From NCBI GenBank assembly GCA_947652115.1, contig OX393569.1:18392650-18456649 (forward strand): a stretch of DNA of 64,000 nucleotides, written 5' to 3'. The first letter of the stretch is position 1; each line of letters starts with the position of its first letter. The position numbers were made by a program, and so were the translations under genes. A model generated the notes under the pieces. That model had not been told where the DNA came from. It made no database searches and saw only the letters and a program-made list of their open reading frames with translations. The DNA comes from Blastomussa wellsi (Eukaryota > Cnidaria > Anthozoa > Scleractinia > Plerogyridae). Shown in pieces: positions 30,201-45,200 of the stretch.

Positions 30201-33200
30201 AGCGAGTCTGTCGAAATCCGTATCTGGAGCCGTCCTAGACAGAGATTTTTCGTCGAAATCAGTAACGTTGTTCTGCATTTATTTAGCCAGTCAACATTAG
30301 ATCATTTTCAGGACTAGATATTAGTGCTAGAGTAAACAAAAACTTTCTCCTTTGTCCTAAACAGGGTACGTGTTTAATGTTATTTTTGTCCTAAACAGGG
30401 TCAAGTTTTCAAACCCCTAGCAGCACCTACCTACCTACCTATAACCAGACATGGATCAAGTACCCCCTCTCCCGGGGAATTTACCTACCTCTTGGAGGTG
30501 CAGTTGATGGTATGGTGCGGATAGGCGGTCTCGTTGGCGTAGGTACTGGAACAAAAGCAAAATAATTTTGAATTAATGAACTGCATTGTCCGGTAATTTA
30601 TAATTAGATGTGGGATATTGGTAAAAGAACAACTTACGATTTATAACATAAGATAATGGAGGATAAATAACAGGATGATGATGGATGGTTTTTCTCGAGA
30701 CGTTTTCGATAAGCAAATAAAACCGAATTCCAAGCAGAAGCTTTTCTTGGAAAAAGTCAAAAGGAGCTTTTTTATGGATGAGACATCTCGAAAAGGTTGG
30801 CCTATTTTTTGTCAAATTTGTCCATTGCAATCGTTTGCCAATCCCCTTAGTTTATATAACTATTCGAGTGAGTTTATTGCTTCCTTGGAAAAACATTATT
30901 TCAAGGTTCTAATTATGTTGAAGGCAATTCTGTATATTACAAAAGACGAAATCAGTCGTGATGATTAAGGAGAGTAGGTGTGAAACTGTAAAGAATCTGA
31001 GAAAATAAAACAGGATAGTTTATATTGAGTAAGAGGTCACGCTGAACGCTGAACGACAAACCTCATAAAGACAGATAACACTGGTGCTATCTAGTTATGG
31101 ACTTTTGCCTAATAACCACAATGTACGTTCAGTTTGTTCCACTGACTATAGTATTTCGTAATTACCTGGCAGGAAACACTTTCTCTTGGCTTCAAAGATC
31201 TGTTTTTTTGACAAGGCAACGCTGTAAAGCTGTAAACAGAACAGCTTTCCGCGGAAATAGCTTCGACTTTTCCTGGTGGCACCGAGTCGAATGGGATAGT
31301 TTGTGGAGAGACGCACTCTACCAAGTCTACGTCTTGCTACTGGCTGAGAGTTCACCCACAACGTCGCGATGCCAGATCGCTCATCATAGGTGCAACCAAC
31401 GTAGTTCCAAGCCCGATACTTGAAGCGGTTGCTTCTCAAAGGTCTTGTCTTACGCCCATCACGGTGCATAAAGCGCGCGAATAACTGCCGACGGCCCGTC
31501 ACCCACAGATGCACGCCAAACCCGTTCGGATTGTAATTGACGACTGGGCCAAGGCGTCCCTCGTGGTAGATCCAGATCAAGATAGTAATGGAGTACCTCG
31601 CGTCCAGTCTTCCAGTGTTGGGGATTTCTAAGTAGCTGGTTCGCCGTCCGTAGAATACCGTGGATCCGTCTGTGCGACCATCGGGGCCTGGTCCGTATCT
31701 CACACCAACAGTTCGTGCGCTTGGGTTTTTGCTTCTGCTGATGTCTCGTCCGCGTCTTGGACGATCAAGTGGGTAAACAGCCAGGGTACTTGGAAGACGC
31801 ACTGAATTTACAAAGGGAGACACGAAATACTCTTTATTACTCATTGCACAAAACAAAACGTTTGGCAAACATCGCAATGCCAGAAAAAAGTTGGTCGTAC
31901 TTGGCCCTGCTACCAGCCAGCTGGGCCCGTACACGAGGAACAAGTTGTTCAACAACAAATAACAACAACAAAACCTTCTGGGAACGCATAGTTTGTTTGA
32001 CTAGAATCTAACAAAGGAGTCCAAACAAACCTAGTTTAAAACGCTTGGACTCTCTTTGTTAAATATGCGAAGCTAAATCAAATCTAGTGTCTATAGAGCT
32101 ACTTGTTTCTCATGCACACACATGACCAGCCGATTAAGAGGGATACGTTTGCATATACAAATCCAGTAAACAACAAGGAGATCAAACATACTTACAGTAT
32201 TACAATGACACTTTACTAACAAACAACTTACCATGAACTTGTTATTTAATTACTTACCTCTAGGCGTTGTTGGTACTGAAAAAGGAGGAAAAACATTTTA
32301 AAAAAATACAAGCAAAGAAAATCTAAGAGAAATACAGTTTACTGTTTAATTTTTTTTGACACCCGCTTATACGCTGTGTACTTTCTTATTTGTCACAACA
32401 AATCAAAAGCAAGCTAGTCTGGAAGGACTAGGGGAAAGGATGCGAAAAGAGGAGTTTAGAGAGATACAAAATCAGATGCTCTTACTTGGAGTCGGTGATG
32501 GCTTCTGACAGGCTCTGGTTTTAATATTTTGTATAACTTTACCAAGGGATCTGAACGACACCGTAAATACATGACTGCTATCGGTAGCTATTTGTCTCAG
32601 CTGAGATTTCCTGTATCCTCGACCAATTCCAAGCACGAAGATCTCGCAACCTGAAGCGCGAAGACGACGCGCCGGTGTTCTAACACGGTCCTGGGATATA
32701 CCATCAGTTAGTACAACAAGCACCCTCTTCCTACCAGTTGCGGGCCTTCCTGCGAAAAGATATCGACGGGCAAATGACAGTGCCTTGCCGATGTAGGTGC
32801 CCCCACGGGGATACCTCAGGTTGTCAATAGCTCTTAAGATGGACGCTCTGGTGTAGTATCTGTTGAAGTTAAAGATGGGTATGGCACGGCGCGTGTAGAG
32901 GATGACACCAACGTGGGCTTCCCGGCGTGAGATTGGGAAGAAGCCTACAAGAGACTTGACGAAGTTTAACAGGCGGGCGAAGTTTCCTCGGCCGTAACGC
33001 TCGATGCTGGATGAACCGTCAACGAGAAATCCCAGATCCACGGAAACTGCACAAACTGAAAAGAAATAAACGAATGGAAGTTAGTTAGTAAGAGTTATCG
33101 TAAAATGCCGGTTAATAGGCCAAGGGCTTGCACAGCTTCGTAAGTAGTTTTGTTTGGGCTGATAGGTGGAGAATCATACATCGTGGGGAAAGGGGGGCTT

Positions 33201-36200
33201 GAGTTACCAGCAGTATGAAAAGTTCAATATTTGAAAATATGAAGAACCGACTTAAAAGGCCCTTGTCAGTCACACCTTTGGTATCGTTCGTTCGTTCACT
33301 GAAAAACTTGCTAAAGGTAATTTAAACACGTCCCGTAACACCATGCAATAAGAACACGCTTCATCACACAATTTCCATAATTTCGATGACATCGAAAATG
33401 GCACAGGCTGACTGGGGCCCTTAAAAGTTCTGATGAACGATATATTATAAGAAAATGTCTCTGGTTAAACGTTTAGATCTGCACTCTACATGTATTACGA
33501 AATTATTCAGCGCCCATTTTTATTTCAAGTACAGTATTATGCGTGGATGCTATAAAGTTGGCATGGGGAGGGATTATATACGGGCTTGCATGAGGGCTTA
33601 TAAGCACATGAGGGGCCGTATGGATGTGATAACGTATGGATGTGATCTTTTAAGGTGAACAATTTGAAAGGAGTCTTCTATTTGACGAACCTGGTCTTGC
33701 AGTACTTGGTTTCTTTGTTGGTCTTGCAGTGGGAGCTGAAAATTAACGGAGAAAACAAAATTACTATTGTTTGGTATGGAAATGTGATGAATGACTGCCT
33801 ATGTATTTGACACGCGACACAAGCTATTGTGCTTACCTGCTCTGAAGCACTGCTTCTGCCTAGCGACAATCTGAGCTCTCGTCAAAGCCACGTTATATAC
33901 CTGCAGACACGCGATACGCCCACGAAACACGCGACGATCCCCAGGCCTCTGTCCCACAACAACAGGATAGTTAGTGGCGAGACCCAGAGGCAATTTTCCC
34001 ACATTCCTCTGAGAAACAGGGTTCCCATTGATCCAAAGAGTGGCGAGTCCTGTGCGATGGTCGTACGTAGCACTGATATAATTCCAGGTGTAAGGCTTCA
34101 GGCTTCGGGTTGTCAACGGCTTCACATTACGGCGCGAGCCTCGCCTCGGCATCAATCGGAAATAGAGTTCGTTCGGGTGAGTCAGCCACAAATGAAGTCC
34201 CCATCCCTTAGGATTGTAGTGAAGAATGGGTCCGGGCTTCTCCGGGTAGATCCAGGCAATTATTGTTATAGAATATCTGGTGTCTAGACACCCGTCGTTT
34301 GGGATAAAAGCATAACTTCCTCTTATTCCTCTCCCCCTACGTCTTTTCAACCCTGGAAAAAAGTAAGCTCCCTGTGGATGTCCGTCTGGGCCTTGAATTA
34401 ACGACAGTCCTTTAATCTTTGCCGTAGGGTTTCTGTACCTGCTGACGTCACGTCCGCTTGTGGCACTTGTGAATGGGTAGAAAGCAACAGCTCCACTTGA
34501 TACGAACACTGAAGAGAAAGGAGTCTCTCGTAAGTAAGATTGTTGTTCTTTTGAAGCAAAATAATGCATTCTGTTAGAAAACACCTTGTAACAAAGCAGG
34601 TGTCGCTAAAAGCGAGAATCGACATTTTGATAGCCAGAAAAGAATGATTTCCCTTTGTTTTCTATTCCTCCCAGTGTTTTCTTAAGCAATTCTAAAAGAA
34701 AGAAAACGATTTTTCCGTGTTTCGTTCAATCGAGTTAAAGAAACCATCGTGAAGTTTCACTGGACAAAAACTCGACATTAAATTTCGCATGCCCTGTTTA
34801 GATATGTTATGAATTATACTGGTAAATTGTGAAGATTCGGTTTTTTGAATCGGGATAGTTAAATAAACGGGTATTGTCTATTTTCTCGGACGGTTTATTT
34901 AGTTTCTCTTTGTAATTTCAATATTTTTGGCGCAATAAAAATGTGAGTTGAGACAACACAACATCATCGGACTTCGTACTTTAGAATATCAGACGACTCT
35001 CTCTTATTACAGTCTGACGCGGCCCATGTTAAAAGACGAATCGGAGCCCTTGTTATGTTACCTATGTTTAACGATGCTGCTATGATTAACCGTTAATGAA
35101 GACTGATAGCATTGTTTGTCACTGACCTGTCGAGCTACAAATCTTGTCCTTGATGATCCTACTAAGTGCCACCAGTTGCCTTGTGTGGACTCTAAACACC
35201 TGCTTACATACAGTGGCAATCCGCTGCAGTGACCGCCTCCTCACTGTACCGATACCAACCGCGTAAATTTCAACGCCAGACGCAAACAAGCGTCCTGCGG
35301 GCCTTTTTACTGCATCGCGCGACTCTCCGGTTGTCAGGACAATGAGGACCCTTCTACGTCCGCAACGGGGCCTGCTCCTAAAGAGATACCTCTCTGTGTA
35401 AGTCAGAGCTCTTCCCAGATATCTACCACCACGACCATTTAACCGAATCTGGTCAATCAGTCTGTTAATTTTAACAGGATTGTAAGCTTTCCCGAAACCC
35501 AAAATTAGCCTGACCCTTGAGGTGTACTGCACGATGCCTATTCTAGTTTTGGAGACGGAGACCTCGAAGCGTCTGACAGTCTCCTTGATGAACTGCAGGA
35601 TCACGCGGGAACTGTATCTGCTACGGGAAGCGTCCAAAAGGAAGCCAAGATCGACTCGTTTCCTGCAAACTAAACATTTCAAGCAAAGAAAGTAGTATCA
35701 TAACCCTCGCAATGAATATATATTATATTAAGCAAAATAACCTTGACACTAAAATAAAATATGTAATTTAACTTATTTATTACTTTACTCTGAACAAATG
35801 AAATTAAAATATAAAATCCACCTTACCGCGTGGGGCTGGAGTCGGGCTAGGACGCGGCGGAACAGTAGGAGTTGGAACTGCAAGAGAAAACCACTTTTCA
35901 ATGTATATGACAGCATTTGTTCCAGCTTAGGAGCTTGCAAATGTATCTTGCGAGAACGATGTTTCTGATATAACATAGGAAGTATGGTCCTTAACTGTCG
36001 AAAATGTATATCTTCGTTCTGTAGCCGAGTTTTATCGCATCGAAGGGGTAGCGAATTTCGCTGTCTTTTTCCTTTTTTTAGAAGGTTGATCAAAACGTTT
36101 TCTTTTTTGCTGTTATCCTTCAGATCCGTTATTTGGGCCGTCACGCAACGTCGACGTTACATTACTGTTACGTTATGATTACTGTTTCATTGGAGGAAAA

Positions 36201-39200
36201 CTAAGAAAAACAATTGTTTCCATTTCCTCTTTTCTCAATCATTTCCAGCTTAATATAAGAAACAGAATTGTAAACAAAACACTGCAAAGACAAACCTGGT
36301 AAAAAGCACCTCCGCTTGGCCTGGAAAATCTGTTTCCTGTTGAGTGCACGGCTGTAGACTTGCGCACAAAAGAGTCTTCCACGGAAATAACGCCTGTCAC
36401 CCTTCCGAGCGCCAAGCCTCACGGGATAATTGGTAGACAGTTGTATTCGGCCTATCCTTTTATACGCAACGCGACGTGAGTTAATATACAGAGCGGCTAT
36501 GCCTGTTCTTCCGTCATACGTTGCACCAACATAGTTCCATGCCTTGTACTTCATTCGCCCACTTGTTACGGGTCTCGTGAATTGACGGGACCGTCTCACA
36601 AAGCGCGCGAAAACTTGGCGCCGACCCGTCATCCATAAATGGACGCCGAATCCTCGGGGATTGTAGTTGAAGATTGGACCTGATCTGCCTTCGTGGTATA
36701 CCCAAATTAGGATGGTCATGGAGTATCTCACGTCTAATTTTCCAGTGTTAGGAATTTCGACATAGCTGTTTCGTTGACCATAGAATCGTAATGAACCGTC
36801 CCGGCGACCATCTGGACCTGGGGCAGTACCGACGCCCATGAGAGTGGCTGAGGGATTCTTCGTTCGGCTGATGTCTCTTCCGCGTCTCGGACCGTCCAAT
36901 GCATACACGACTATGGAGTCTGGAATAACAACTGCAAGAGATATTATCCGATAAGTTGGCGGTTTCACAATGAATTGTAATCAAATAAGAAAATAACTTT
37001 GACATTGTGGTCACTGTCATTCAGAAAGGCTATTAAAAACATAAAGCTAAAGAGAGGTATAACGTTTTAATTTTCTAGGCCTGTCATTATACAGTTTGAG
37101 AAAAATGAAACATATCGTGAGACTCACCCCTAGTTGGAGTGGGTATAACTGGACCAACTGAAAAGGAAAAGAAAGAAAATATAAACACTTCACTCCTGTG
37201 ATGGACTAGCATCCCATCCAGGGGGCAGTAGAAATACTCTCTGTCGCTTCATGCTACGGAAACCGAGATAAGCTCTGGCCTGATGGGCCACTAGGCTCGT
37301 TGCAGACTTCACCTTTACCAATAGACAGTGTTGTCTTTTGTTTTTCATATTGCTCAAAATGGTCTGAAAATTTTGAAAAGTTTCTCAAAAACACGTTCAA
37401 ACATAACTGAACGCACAGTTGCTAGTAGGAGTAAGTCAAAACCACGACCAATACCACGCACACGGGCAAAAGTTATAGATTGTTCAGATTTACTGTACTT
37501 CAGCTTAAGTTTCCTATAGCGACACATAAATTCTCTGCCTTAGTGCTAAAACGACTCTGGATGTTAACCAGCATATAAATACCGCCTATTTAACGGCTGC
37601 AGTCAGATTCCTACAGCCTAACATTCTAACAGGAAGCTTCCGCATGTTACACAAAAGATCATAATGAGGCCAATAAGGTGTTAGCCTCGGCTGTTATTAA
37701 AACGTACTTTATTCGCAAGTTTAAGCCTTTTTCCAGGAGCCAATCAATGACTTGAGGACAAGGCCAATTCGCTTGCTTACTCATCTACACTCTTTAGACA
37801 CTATGGTGTTTCAAAAAGACACCGCTCAATGGTAGCTGTCTTTCTGTCCCTATTTTAATTTTCTCAGATACATTCTACCAATTAATACCAATGATATCCA
37901 CAAACCTGTAGGAGTGATAAGCCGGCAGATTTTTGATCTTATCGCCTTGGACAATGAAGCCAATCCCCTGAACGATACAACAGAAATATGACTCCTATCT
38001 GTCGCAATCTGCAGCAGCTGACGCCTCTTCAACGCTCTCCCAATACCAACGGTGAAAACCTCCACGCCCTTCGCCCTAAGCAGTGACGCCTGCCTAGCAA
38101 CGCGATCCTGAGATATACCGTCTGTAAGCATGATCAGAATACGCTTTCGATTACGGCGCCTACGCCCCCTGAATAGGTATCTCCTGGTAAAGGCTAACGC
38201 CTTTCCGATGTAGGTTCTGCCACGTGGGTACCGGATACTGTTGATGGCTTGCTGAATGTGCGTGACAGTGTTTAGCTGGCCAAACCTAAACAATGGTATG
38301 GGATTCGTGGAGAAGAGGACTGCACCAACGCGTGACTGAGTCCTTGAAATAGGCAGCGTGACCACGATTGACTTGATGAAGTTGAGCATCAGCCTGAAGT
38401 TGCCACGACCATGGTATTCGATGCTTCCAGAACCATCTATGAGGAATCCCAGGTCCACAACGGTTTTGCAGACTGAAATGGAAATGTTAATGTAAAAAGA
38501 GAACTTTAGCCTCGTTCCTTGAGTAAGAGCTTGCGAGACTCAACAGTAACGTAAAGACAGAGAACGAACAAGACAACAAGACAACAAAGAACTCAAACCA
38601 ATATATGACAAAAAAGGAATTTCAAAGGTTTTTACACCGACGTAAACACGAACTTTATCAACACTATTAATTCGACGGGTTACATAAATGTCAAAGGATG
38701 AGAATAAATTGTTCTGCAAAAGCCAAATTGTATGAATGAAAGGATGTATGAAAACTTGTGATTAACATAATGAATAAGGAGAATGTAACGAGATACATAC
38801 CTGGAGGTGGAGGAGTTGGGGGTGGTTGTCCTGCAGGAATGAAGAAGAAATTAAGAAGATTTAACTTCATGGACAAACTGAATGATGTACGTTCTAAATA
38901 AGTAACTGTACTGAGAGGAGAATGTATGCAAAGTAGTTCAATTGAAGTTCATAATTTGTTTGAAGGCGTATTAGAAATCCTCGCAGAATCATTGGACAGG
39001 GGGTATTGCCTATGAGAAAACATAAAAATTAATGCGAGCCATTCTGTACTTTGGTGACTAAATGAAACTGCATTATTGATTTCAATCGAGGTCTTGTTGG
39101 ATCGTCGCCTAATTCACGACAATTGACCAATTAAATATAAAGGGACACAGTCACGATGGGAAATGATTAAGCTAAAAAGGGTAATGATACTGGATAATTT

Positions 39201-42200
39201 ATGTGCTTTATGTATGCTTATTTACAAAGATACGTTTTAAAAGAGACTGAAAGGCGTCCAGCGTACTAGCTAGCCTTATTTCGTTCGGCAACTTGTTCCA
39301 GCGTATTAGAGTCGCAACAAAACAAGCCCTTCGTCAAGAGCGCTCTATATTCATTACTCAAAAAGTCAACAGCCCAAAAACGCGTTTACGCCAATGGAAA
39401 CCTTCAAACAGTGGTTAAGTTTTGTTAAAATTACTATGCCAGTGCACTGAAGCTAAATATGGAGTGATATCATTATTATAGCATCAGGAGCTTTAGGTCT
39501 GAACTTGAAAAAGTCAGCCTGACTTTTTCAAGTCCTGTCCTTGTGTTTTGGAAAAAAATGGCGAAAACTATGTACGGTTACTTTCTTCCTTAAACAACTT
39601 GTTTGACATCCATCTCTTTAAGTTTAGGAGCATTTCCTGTATGGATGAAAGAACCTAATCATTGTCCTGTGGCCATTTTACTACAAAAAACTGAAAATGA
39701 CCGCGAGAGTGCCCCTTAAAGCGACTGTTCACAGGAAAAGAATCAAGAGATCATCCTTACGTTTGAAACATCTTTTCGCAGCATTGATGATCTGCTTCCT
39801 GTTCAGGGCCACACTGTAGACCTGAACACAAGACACTCTTCCTCGGAAGTATCGACGATCACCAATCTTTGCGCCCATTCGCACGGGACGGTTCGTCGCC
39901 AGACGAATACGCCCGATGTTGGACCGAACCACTGGTCGGTTATTCACCCAGAGGGTCGCCATTCCTGTGTTTCCATCGTACGTTGCGCCGACGTAATTCC
40001 AGGCCTTGTATCGTACGCTGTGGCCGTGCGTGACGAGCGGTGTAGTGAAGCGACCGTCCCGTCCCACAAACCGTACGAAGAACTGCCGTGGGTTCGTCAT
40101 CCATAGATGGACGCCCCATCGAGGACCGGGATTGTAGTTAAAGATAGGTCCAGCTTGACCCAAGTGTAGGACCCAGGCCAGAACGGTTATGGAACGAACC
40201 GTGTCGAGCTTGTTAGTGTTCGGGAATTCGATGTAGCTGTTTCGGTTCCCGAAGAACTCTGTTGCTGTATTCGGCCAACCGTCAGGGCCTGGGCCTGTTC
40301 TCACGCCAACGAGTCTACCAGTTGGGTTCTTGTTTTTGCCGACGTCACGGCCTTTGTATTGTTCATCAAGTGGGTATATAGCAACAATAGTTGGTAGTCC
40401 TGTGCAAAAAGCAAAAAGATGATGGAGAGACGATTCCGTTTTGAAAATGATTGCGTTCCGAGTCATTTTTCGGAGGGATTTTACAGTTGGGATATTTTAA
40501 ACTGTGGGATAAGTCGTCAAACAAAAATTGATGGTCTCAGCTCAGTAAACGTTGACCAGCTCAGCTCAGCTCAGCTCAGCTCAGTAAACGTTGACCAGCT
40601 CAATTATATGCCTATGAGAAGATGTTTTTGCTCGTCTTGCTTTGTACAATCCTTCGAAAAATTATTTTCCTTTAGAAACTGCATGACGCACTAAAAAATA
40701 CCTAAAAATACTAAAAAATGTCCAGTATCTATTAATTCGCATGCATTACTGATTTTATTCTTATTTTACTTGTTTCAGCTATAGCTTACTTGGCTTCGGA
40801 GATGGTGTCACAGGCTCTAAAAACAAACAAATGTATTGTTAAACAATGAGCAAAACTGTTAATACCAATACATCTTTTATATTACACAGATCATTGAACT
40901 TATTGAAACCATTTAGAATAGACGATTATTGTCTGTTTAATCAAATAACTTTCATTATCGAGAGAACTCTTACCTTTATTAAAATCAAATTGGAAGTAAA
41001 CGTTCAAAAACGGTGGGTTGCATCACAGATATTGAGTTGGGAATTCAGGGAATACACCCCTACCCTCGAGATAAGGGTAGTGCAGCAGCTATCCAAAACT
41101 ACTTTTGTTTGTTATTGTAAGCAGCTTGTATTGTTTTCAAGACAAAGTCATTGTTTCAATTGTTGAGTCTTTTGTTTAGGGCTAGGGTATCAAACCTATG
41201 ACATTATATGTTAGGAAAGCTGCTACATCGCCCCGACATAAAGCTGGAATCGAATGGGTGTCGTGTAATATACCTTTACCACCATACAAAATGAAAGAAC
41301 ACAAGAGAATTGATGTCATGAGATTAGGGCGGAGAAGTTACGTTTTTTTAGAAAATCATGACGGATGCAGACGTTGTACGACTGTTTACACTTGTGTGCT
41401 CCTCTGCAACTCACACATCATATTTCTTCAGCGCCAGCTGTTCGATCAACAGATTCATCGATAATTAGTCATCTATATTCTTGTTATCGAGAGAAGAGCT
41501 TTACAGATTCAAAACACACATAAAGAACTCGAGTTAAGTAATAGTTTCAACTTACTTGCACGGAAACAAAATCTCTTCAGTTTCCTTATCTGATAGGAAT
41601 TCAGCGCAAGGTTGTAAATGTGAAGACAAGAGATACGACCTCGGAAATGCCGGGGATCACCGGGTCTACGTCCTGAAATAGCCGGGTAATTAGTTGCTAG
41701 CCGAATCCGTCCGATATTTCGCTGAGTGATGGGAATGGCATCAAGCCACATGGTAGCTAAACCTGTCTTGTAGTCATAGGTAGCCGCGATGTAGTTCCAC
41801 ACTCGAGATCTTATCCTCCTCGAGATCCTCTTGGTGGTCTTTCGATCGCGACTTACAAACTCCGCTCGGATGACTTTGCGGCTGATCATGCGCAGGTTGA
41901 CGCCGATGCCCCGCGGCATGTAATGGAAGATGGGTCCCGCGCTTTCCGGCATCAGCCATAGTAGGATGGTGATGGAGCGCTGCGTGTCAAGACGCCCGGT
42001 ATTAGGGAAGTATATGAAGCTGTTAGCAAACCCCTGGAGTTGGTAAGAGCCCGCCGGAAGACCGTCAGGTCCGTTCTTGGACACGACGTTGACGAGTCTG
42101 GCGCTTGGATTTTTAAAAGGTGCTATGTCTCTTCCGCGTTGGATGCCAGTTAGCGGATATATGGCCATCGCTGGCGGGGGAACTGTTGTGAAGAATGAAA

Positions 42201-45200
42201 CCCATGGTTAAATATGTTGACAATAAGAAGCGTATGGAAAATATTAACTTATTAACCAGCCACGAGGGCCGTACTGGAAATATATTGCACTGGCCCTAGG
42301 TCTTGACAGTACGGATCGGACGCAGCGGAGGGTCCGCACAGAAAACACCGACAATTGTCATTCTCCCACCAGCAAGGTCCCTACTGTAGTGAGGTTGGCA
42401 AATAAGACATTTATTACACAAGTTCATTATTACACTCCTTTTTATAAGAATATATTTTATAAGAATATCAAGGCTGAAATTTGCAAAATGTTAAGAATAT
42501 TTTAAGAATGAACCCAAGGTTGAGATTTTGAAAAAAATACAATTTTGTGTGGAAAATGTGCAAATACAATACAATTTTATTTCTCTAAACGGCAAAATTA
42601 GCCAATAAAACGATAAAAACCTACACTATAGCCATTGGTCAATGCCAGGGACCGATGAATGGTACTACCGTAATACATTTGTAAGGTATGCAGCACAAAA
42701 GACATGAACTAAACTGTAAAAATTATCATGATAAATTCCTAATCTAAGAATATTCATAAGAATATTTTGTGCCGAAAATCGGCCTAAAATTCAGCCTGGG
42801 CCAGAAAAACAATATTCTTATAAAAAAGAAAGAGTGTAATCAACACAGTAATAGTTATAAACAGAAATAGCGAGCAAAGGATAGTTTTCTTTTAGGCTTT
42901 CTAATTTCTTATCTGTCTTAGGAATAAATTAAACTCACTATCATCGATAGCGAACATTCAAAGAAATTCACCAATGATACAGTACAGCAAGATCCAAGGC
43001 AAAGGATTAGCGGAATGAAATTGTACAATACAACTTGTGAGGTGCCTTACCTAGCTTTTGTGTTGGCGAAGGTGTAACATATGGAGTAGGTCCTACAAAC
43101 ATGCAAACCAAGAACACCAATCATAAATTTGAAATATGTAAACCCACATGTAGCAGATAAATGTTGGCGGTGGATTTTCAGAGCTGGTTGTAACTACCGT
43201 GTAGTATAGGCCAATCAATTTATTTAACAAATAAAGAAGCCTAAGCCATGTATTATACTGTCATAAAACACGACGGGAAATGTAGAAAACACGAGCCGCA
43301 GACGAGTGTTTTTTACATTTCTCGAGTGTTCTCAAATGTCGGGAGTGTTTTATGCCGGACAGTATAATACATGGCTTAGGCTTCTTTATTTGCTTTATGA
43401 TGTAGATTTTACACGCCACTAGTAAACACAACAAAACACACACGATCGATAAACTGAAGCAATTTAATTTCGCTTTTTCTACTTTCCTTTCGAAATTAAA
43501 AGCTTCCTCGACAATTTCTTCAGCTTGGCTCAGAATTTTGTCAGGTATTTCTTCATAGAAAGTATTCTCCGCCATCTCCTGTGAATTTTCACTAGAGTAA
43601 AGCTGACGAAAAACAATAAAACACGCTTTTTCTATGTTTTATACTCTGATAAAACATGGGTTTTCGACCAATCAGAGCGCGTGCAGAGTCCTATCTATAT
43701 TATAAACTCTCAAGAGACCGAGAGAGCGAGAGAGGTTTCGACTTGATTATCAAAAGCAAGTTAGTAAGTAATTGGGTTTGCTTCTGCTTCACAAGGCTCT
43801 CTCATTTGCTCACAAAATTCTTCTCAATCAATCAGGCAACACCAAACTGACCAACAGAAACCACGACTTGGTCCTCCGTGTTCAGTTTCCTGCGCTTGGC
43901 GGCAGTAACGTGTAAAGCTCTCACTGGTTCAATGTGTTTTTGCGTAATCCGAGATACCAAGAAAGTAACTTTCCTTATCGACGATCGCTTTTGCACAAGT
44001 TAACGGATGACATTTTTTAAGTCTGCCCCTTAAAATACTGCTTAAAATCTATCTTAGTGAACTCTAAATAATAATAACACGAAAAATACAAGAAGGTAGA
44101 GGCCAGACTTGCCTTTTGTGGTTGGTTTTGTCCTTGGTGTAGCCGCGCATATCTTAGCTACCAATTTTGATAGCAGATTTCTTACTCCCAATCTTAGACC
44201 CGTGAACACGTGGTAGCGGTCGTTGGCTATGGCAGATAACGAAGTCACACTACTGCTTCCACCCATTCCAACCGCAAAGATCTCAACCCCAGCGAGCCTC
44301 AGCATCTCTGCTGGTCGTCTGACGCGATCTGATGACCGACTAGCAGTGACGACGACAAGGACTCTGGCGCGCGAAGACGATGGCCGCCCGCTAAACAGGT
44401 ACCTCCTAACAAAGCGTAACGCCCGCCCGGTATAGGATCGTCCGCCAGGAAACCTTATCTTTCTGACCGCACGTAACAAATCATATCGTCGCGAGAAGCT
44501 GGCAAAGTTAGAGACCGGTATAGGACTAGTCGAATATGAGATGATGCCGACACGAGTGTAGATTCTTGAGATGTCGAAATATCTGATGAGTTGCCCAACA
44601 AGATTGAGGATTTGGCTAAATCTGTAGCGACTGCTACTTCCATCGAGAAGGAGACCAAGATCAATGCGAGCTCTACAGACTAAAGAACAAGATCAAGTTT
44701 AAACCCAACCAGAACCGTAGGTAGACAGTTGCAATGTTGCATTTATGCCATTTTACTCTCATTTTAAAGGTAACGTACGGAAGACAGATTTGGACTTTCT
44801 ACTAGATGAGAGATGTCGGGGTTGTAATCTGGACAACAATTTAAACTATTTCAGTTCAATGTTTCTTAGTATTTTAAGTCATGTAATTTATAAGTGTGTT
44901 TGGAAAAAAACAATGCTCACTTAAGTTCATTTGAATCAACCAATAGAATTTCGTTAAAATATTATTAAACTTTCAGGCAAGGTGGTCAAGCTAAGAGGAA
45001 AACTGCATCTATATCTAAGTAATTTCTCCCAACTAGTGTTAATATAAGATGGCGGAAACCTGTAGGGAGAATATTTCTATTGACATAAGAGACTGAAGAG
45101 TTTAAAAACATCACTTACTCTTCCCAGGGGCCAGCGATGGAGTGGGAGTCGGCCGCGGAGGAGTGGGAAAAGCTAATGAAAATTTAATACAACAGTTAGC

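Noticed and set aside
30675..30968. 97-codon plus-strand open frame in an intron
   Set aside because: No domain, no homologous unit, no splice or promoter context.
43261..43575. 104-codon minus-strand frame with a hydrophobic segment
   Set aside because: Overlaps the inverted-repeat element and has no place in the phase 1-1 exon scheme; could be element-derived or chance.
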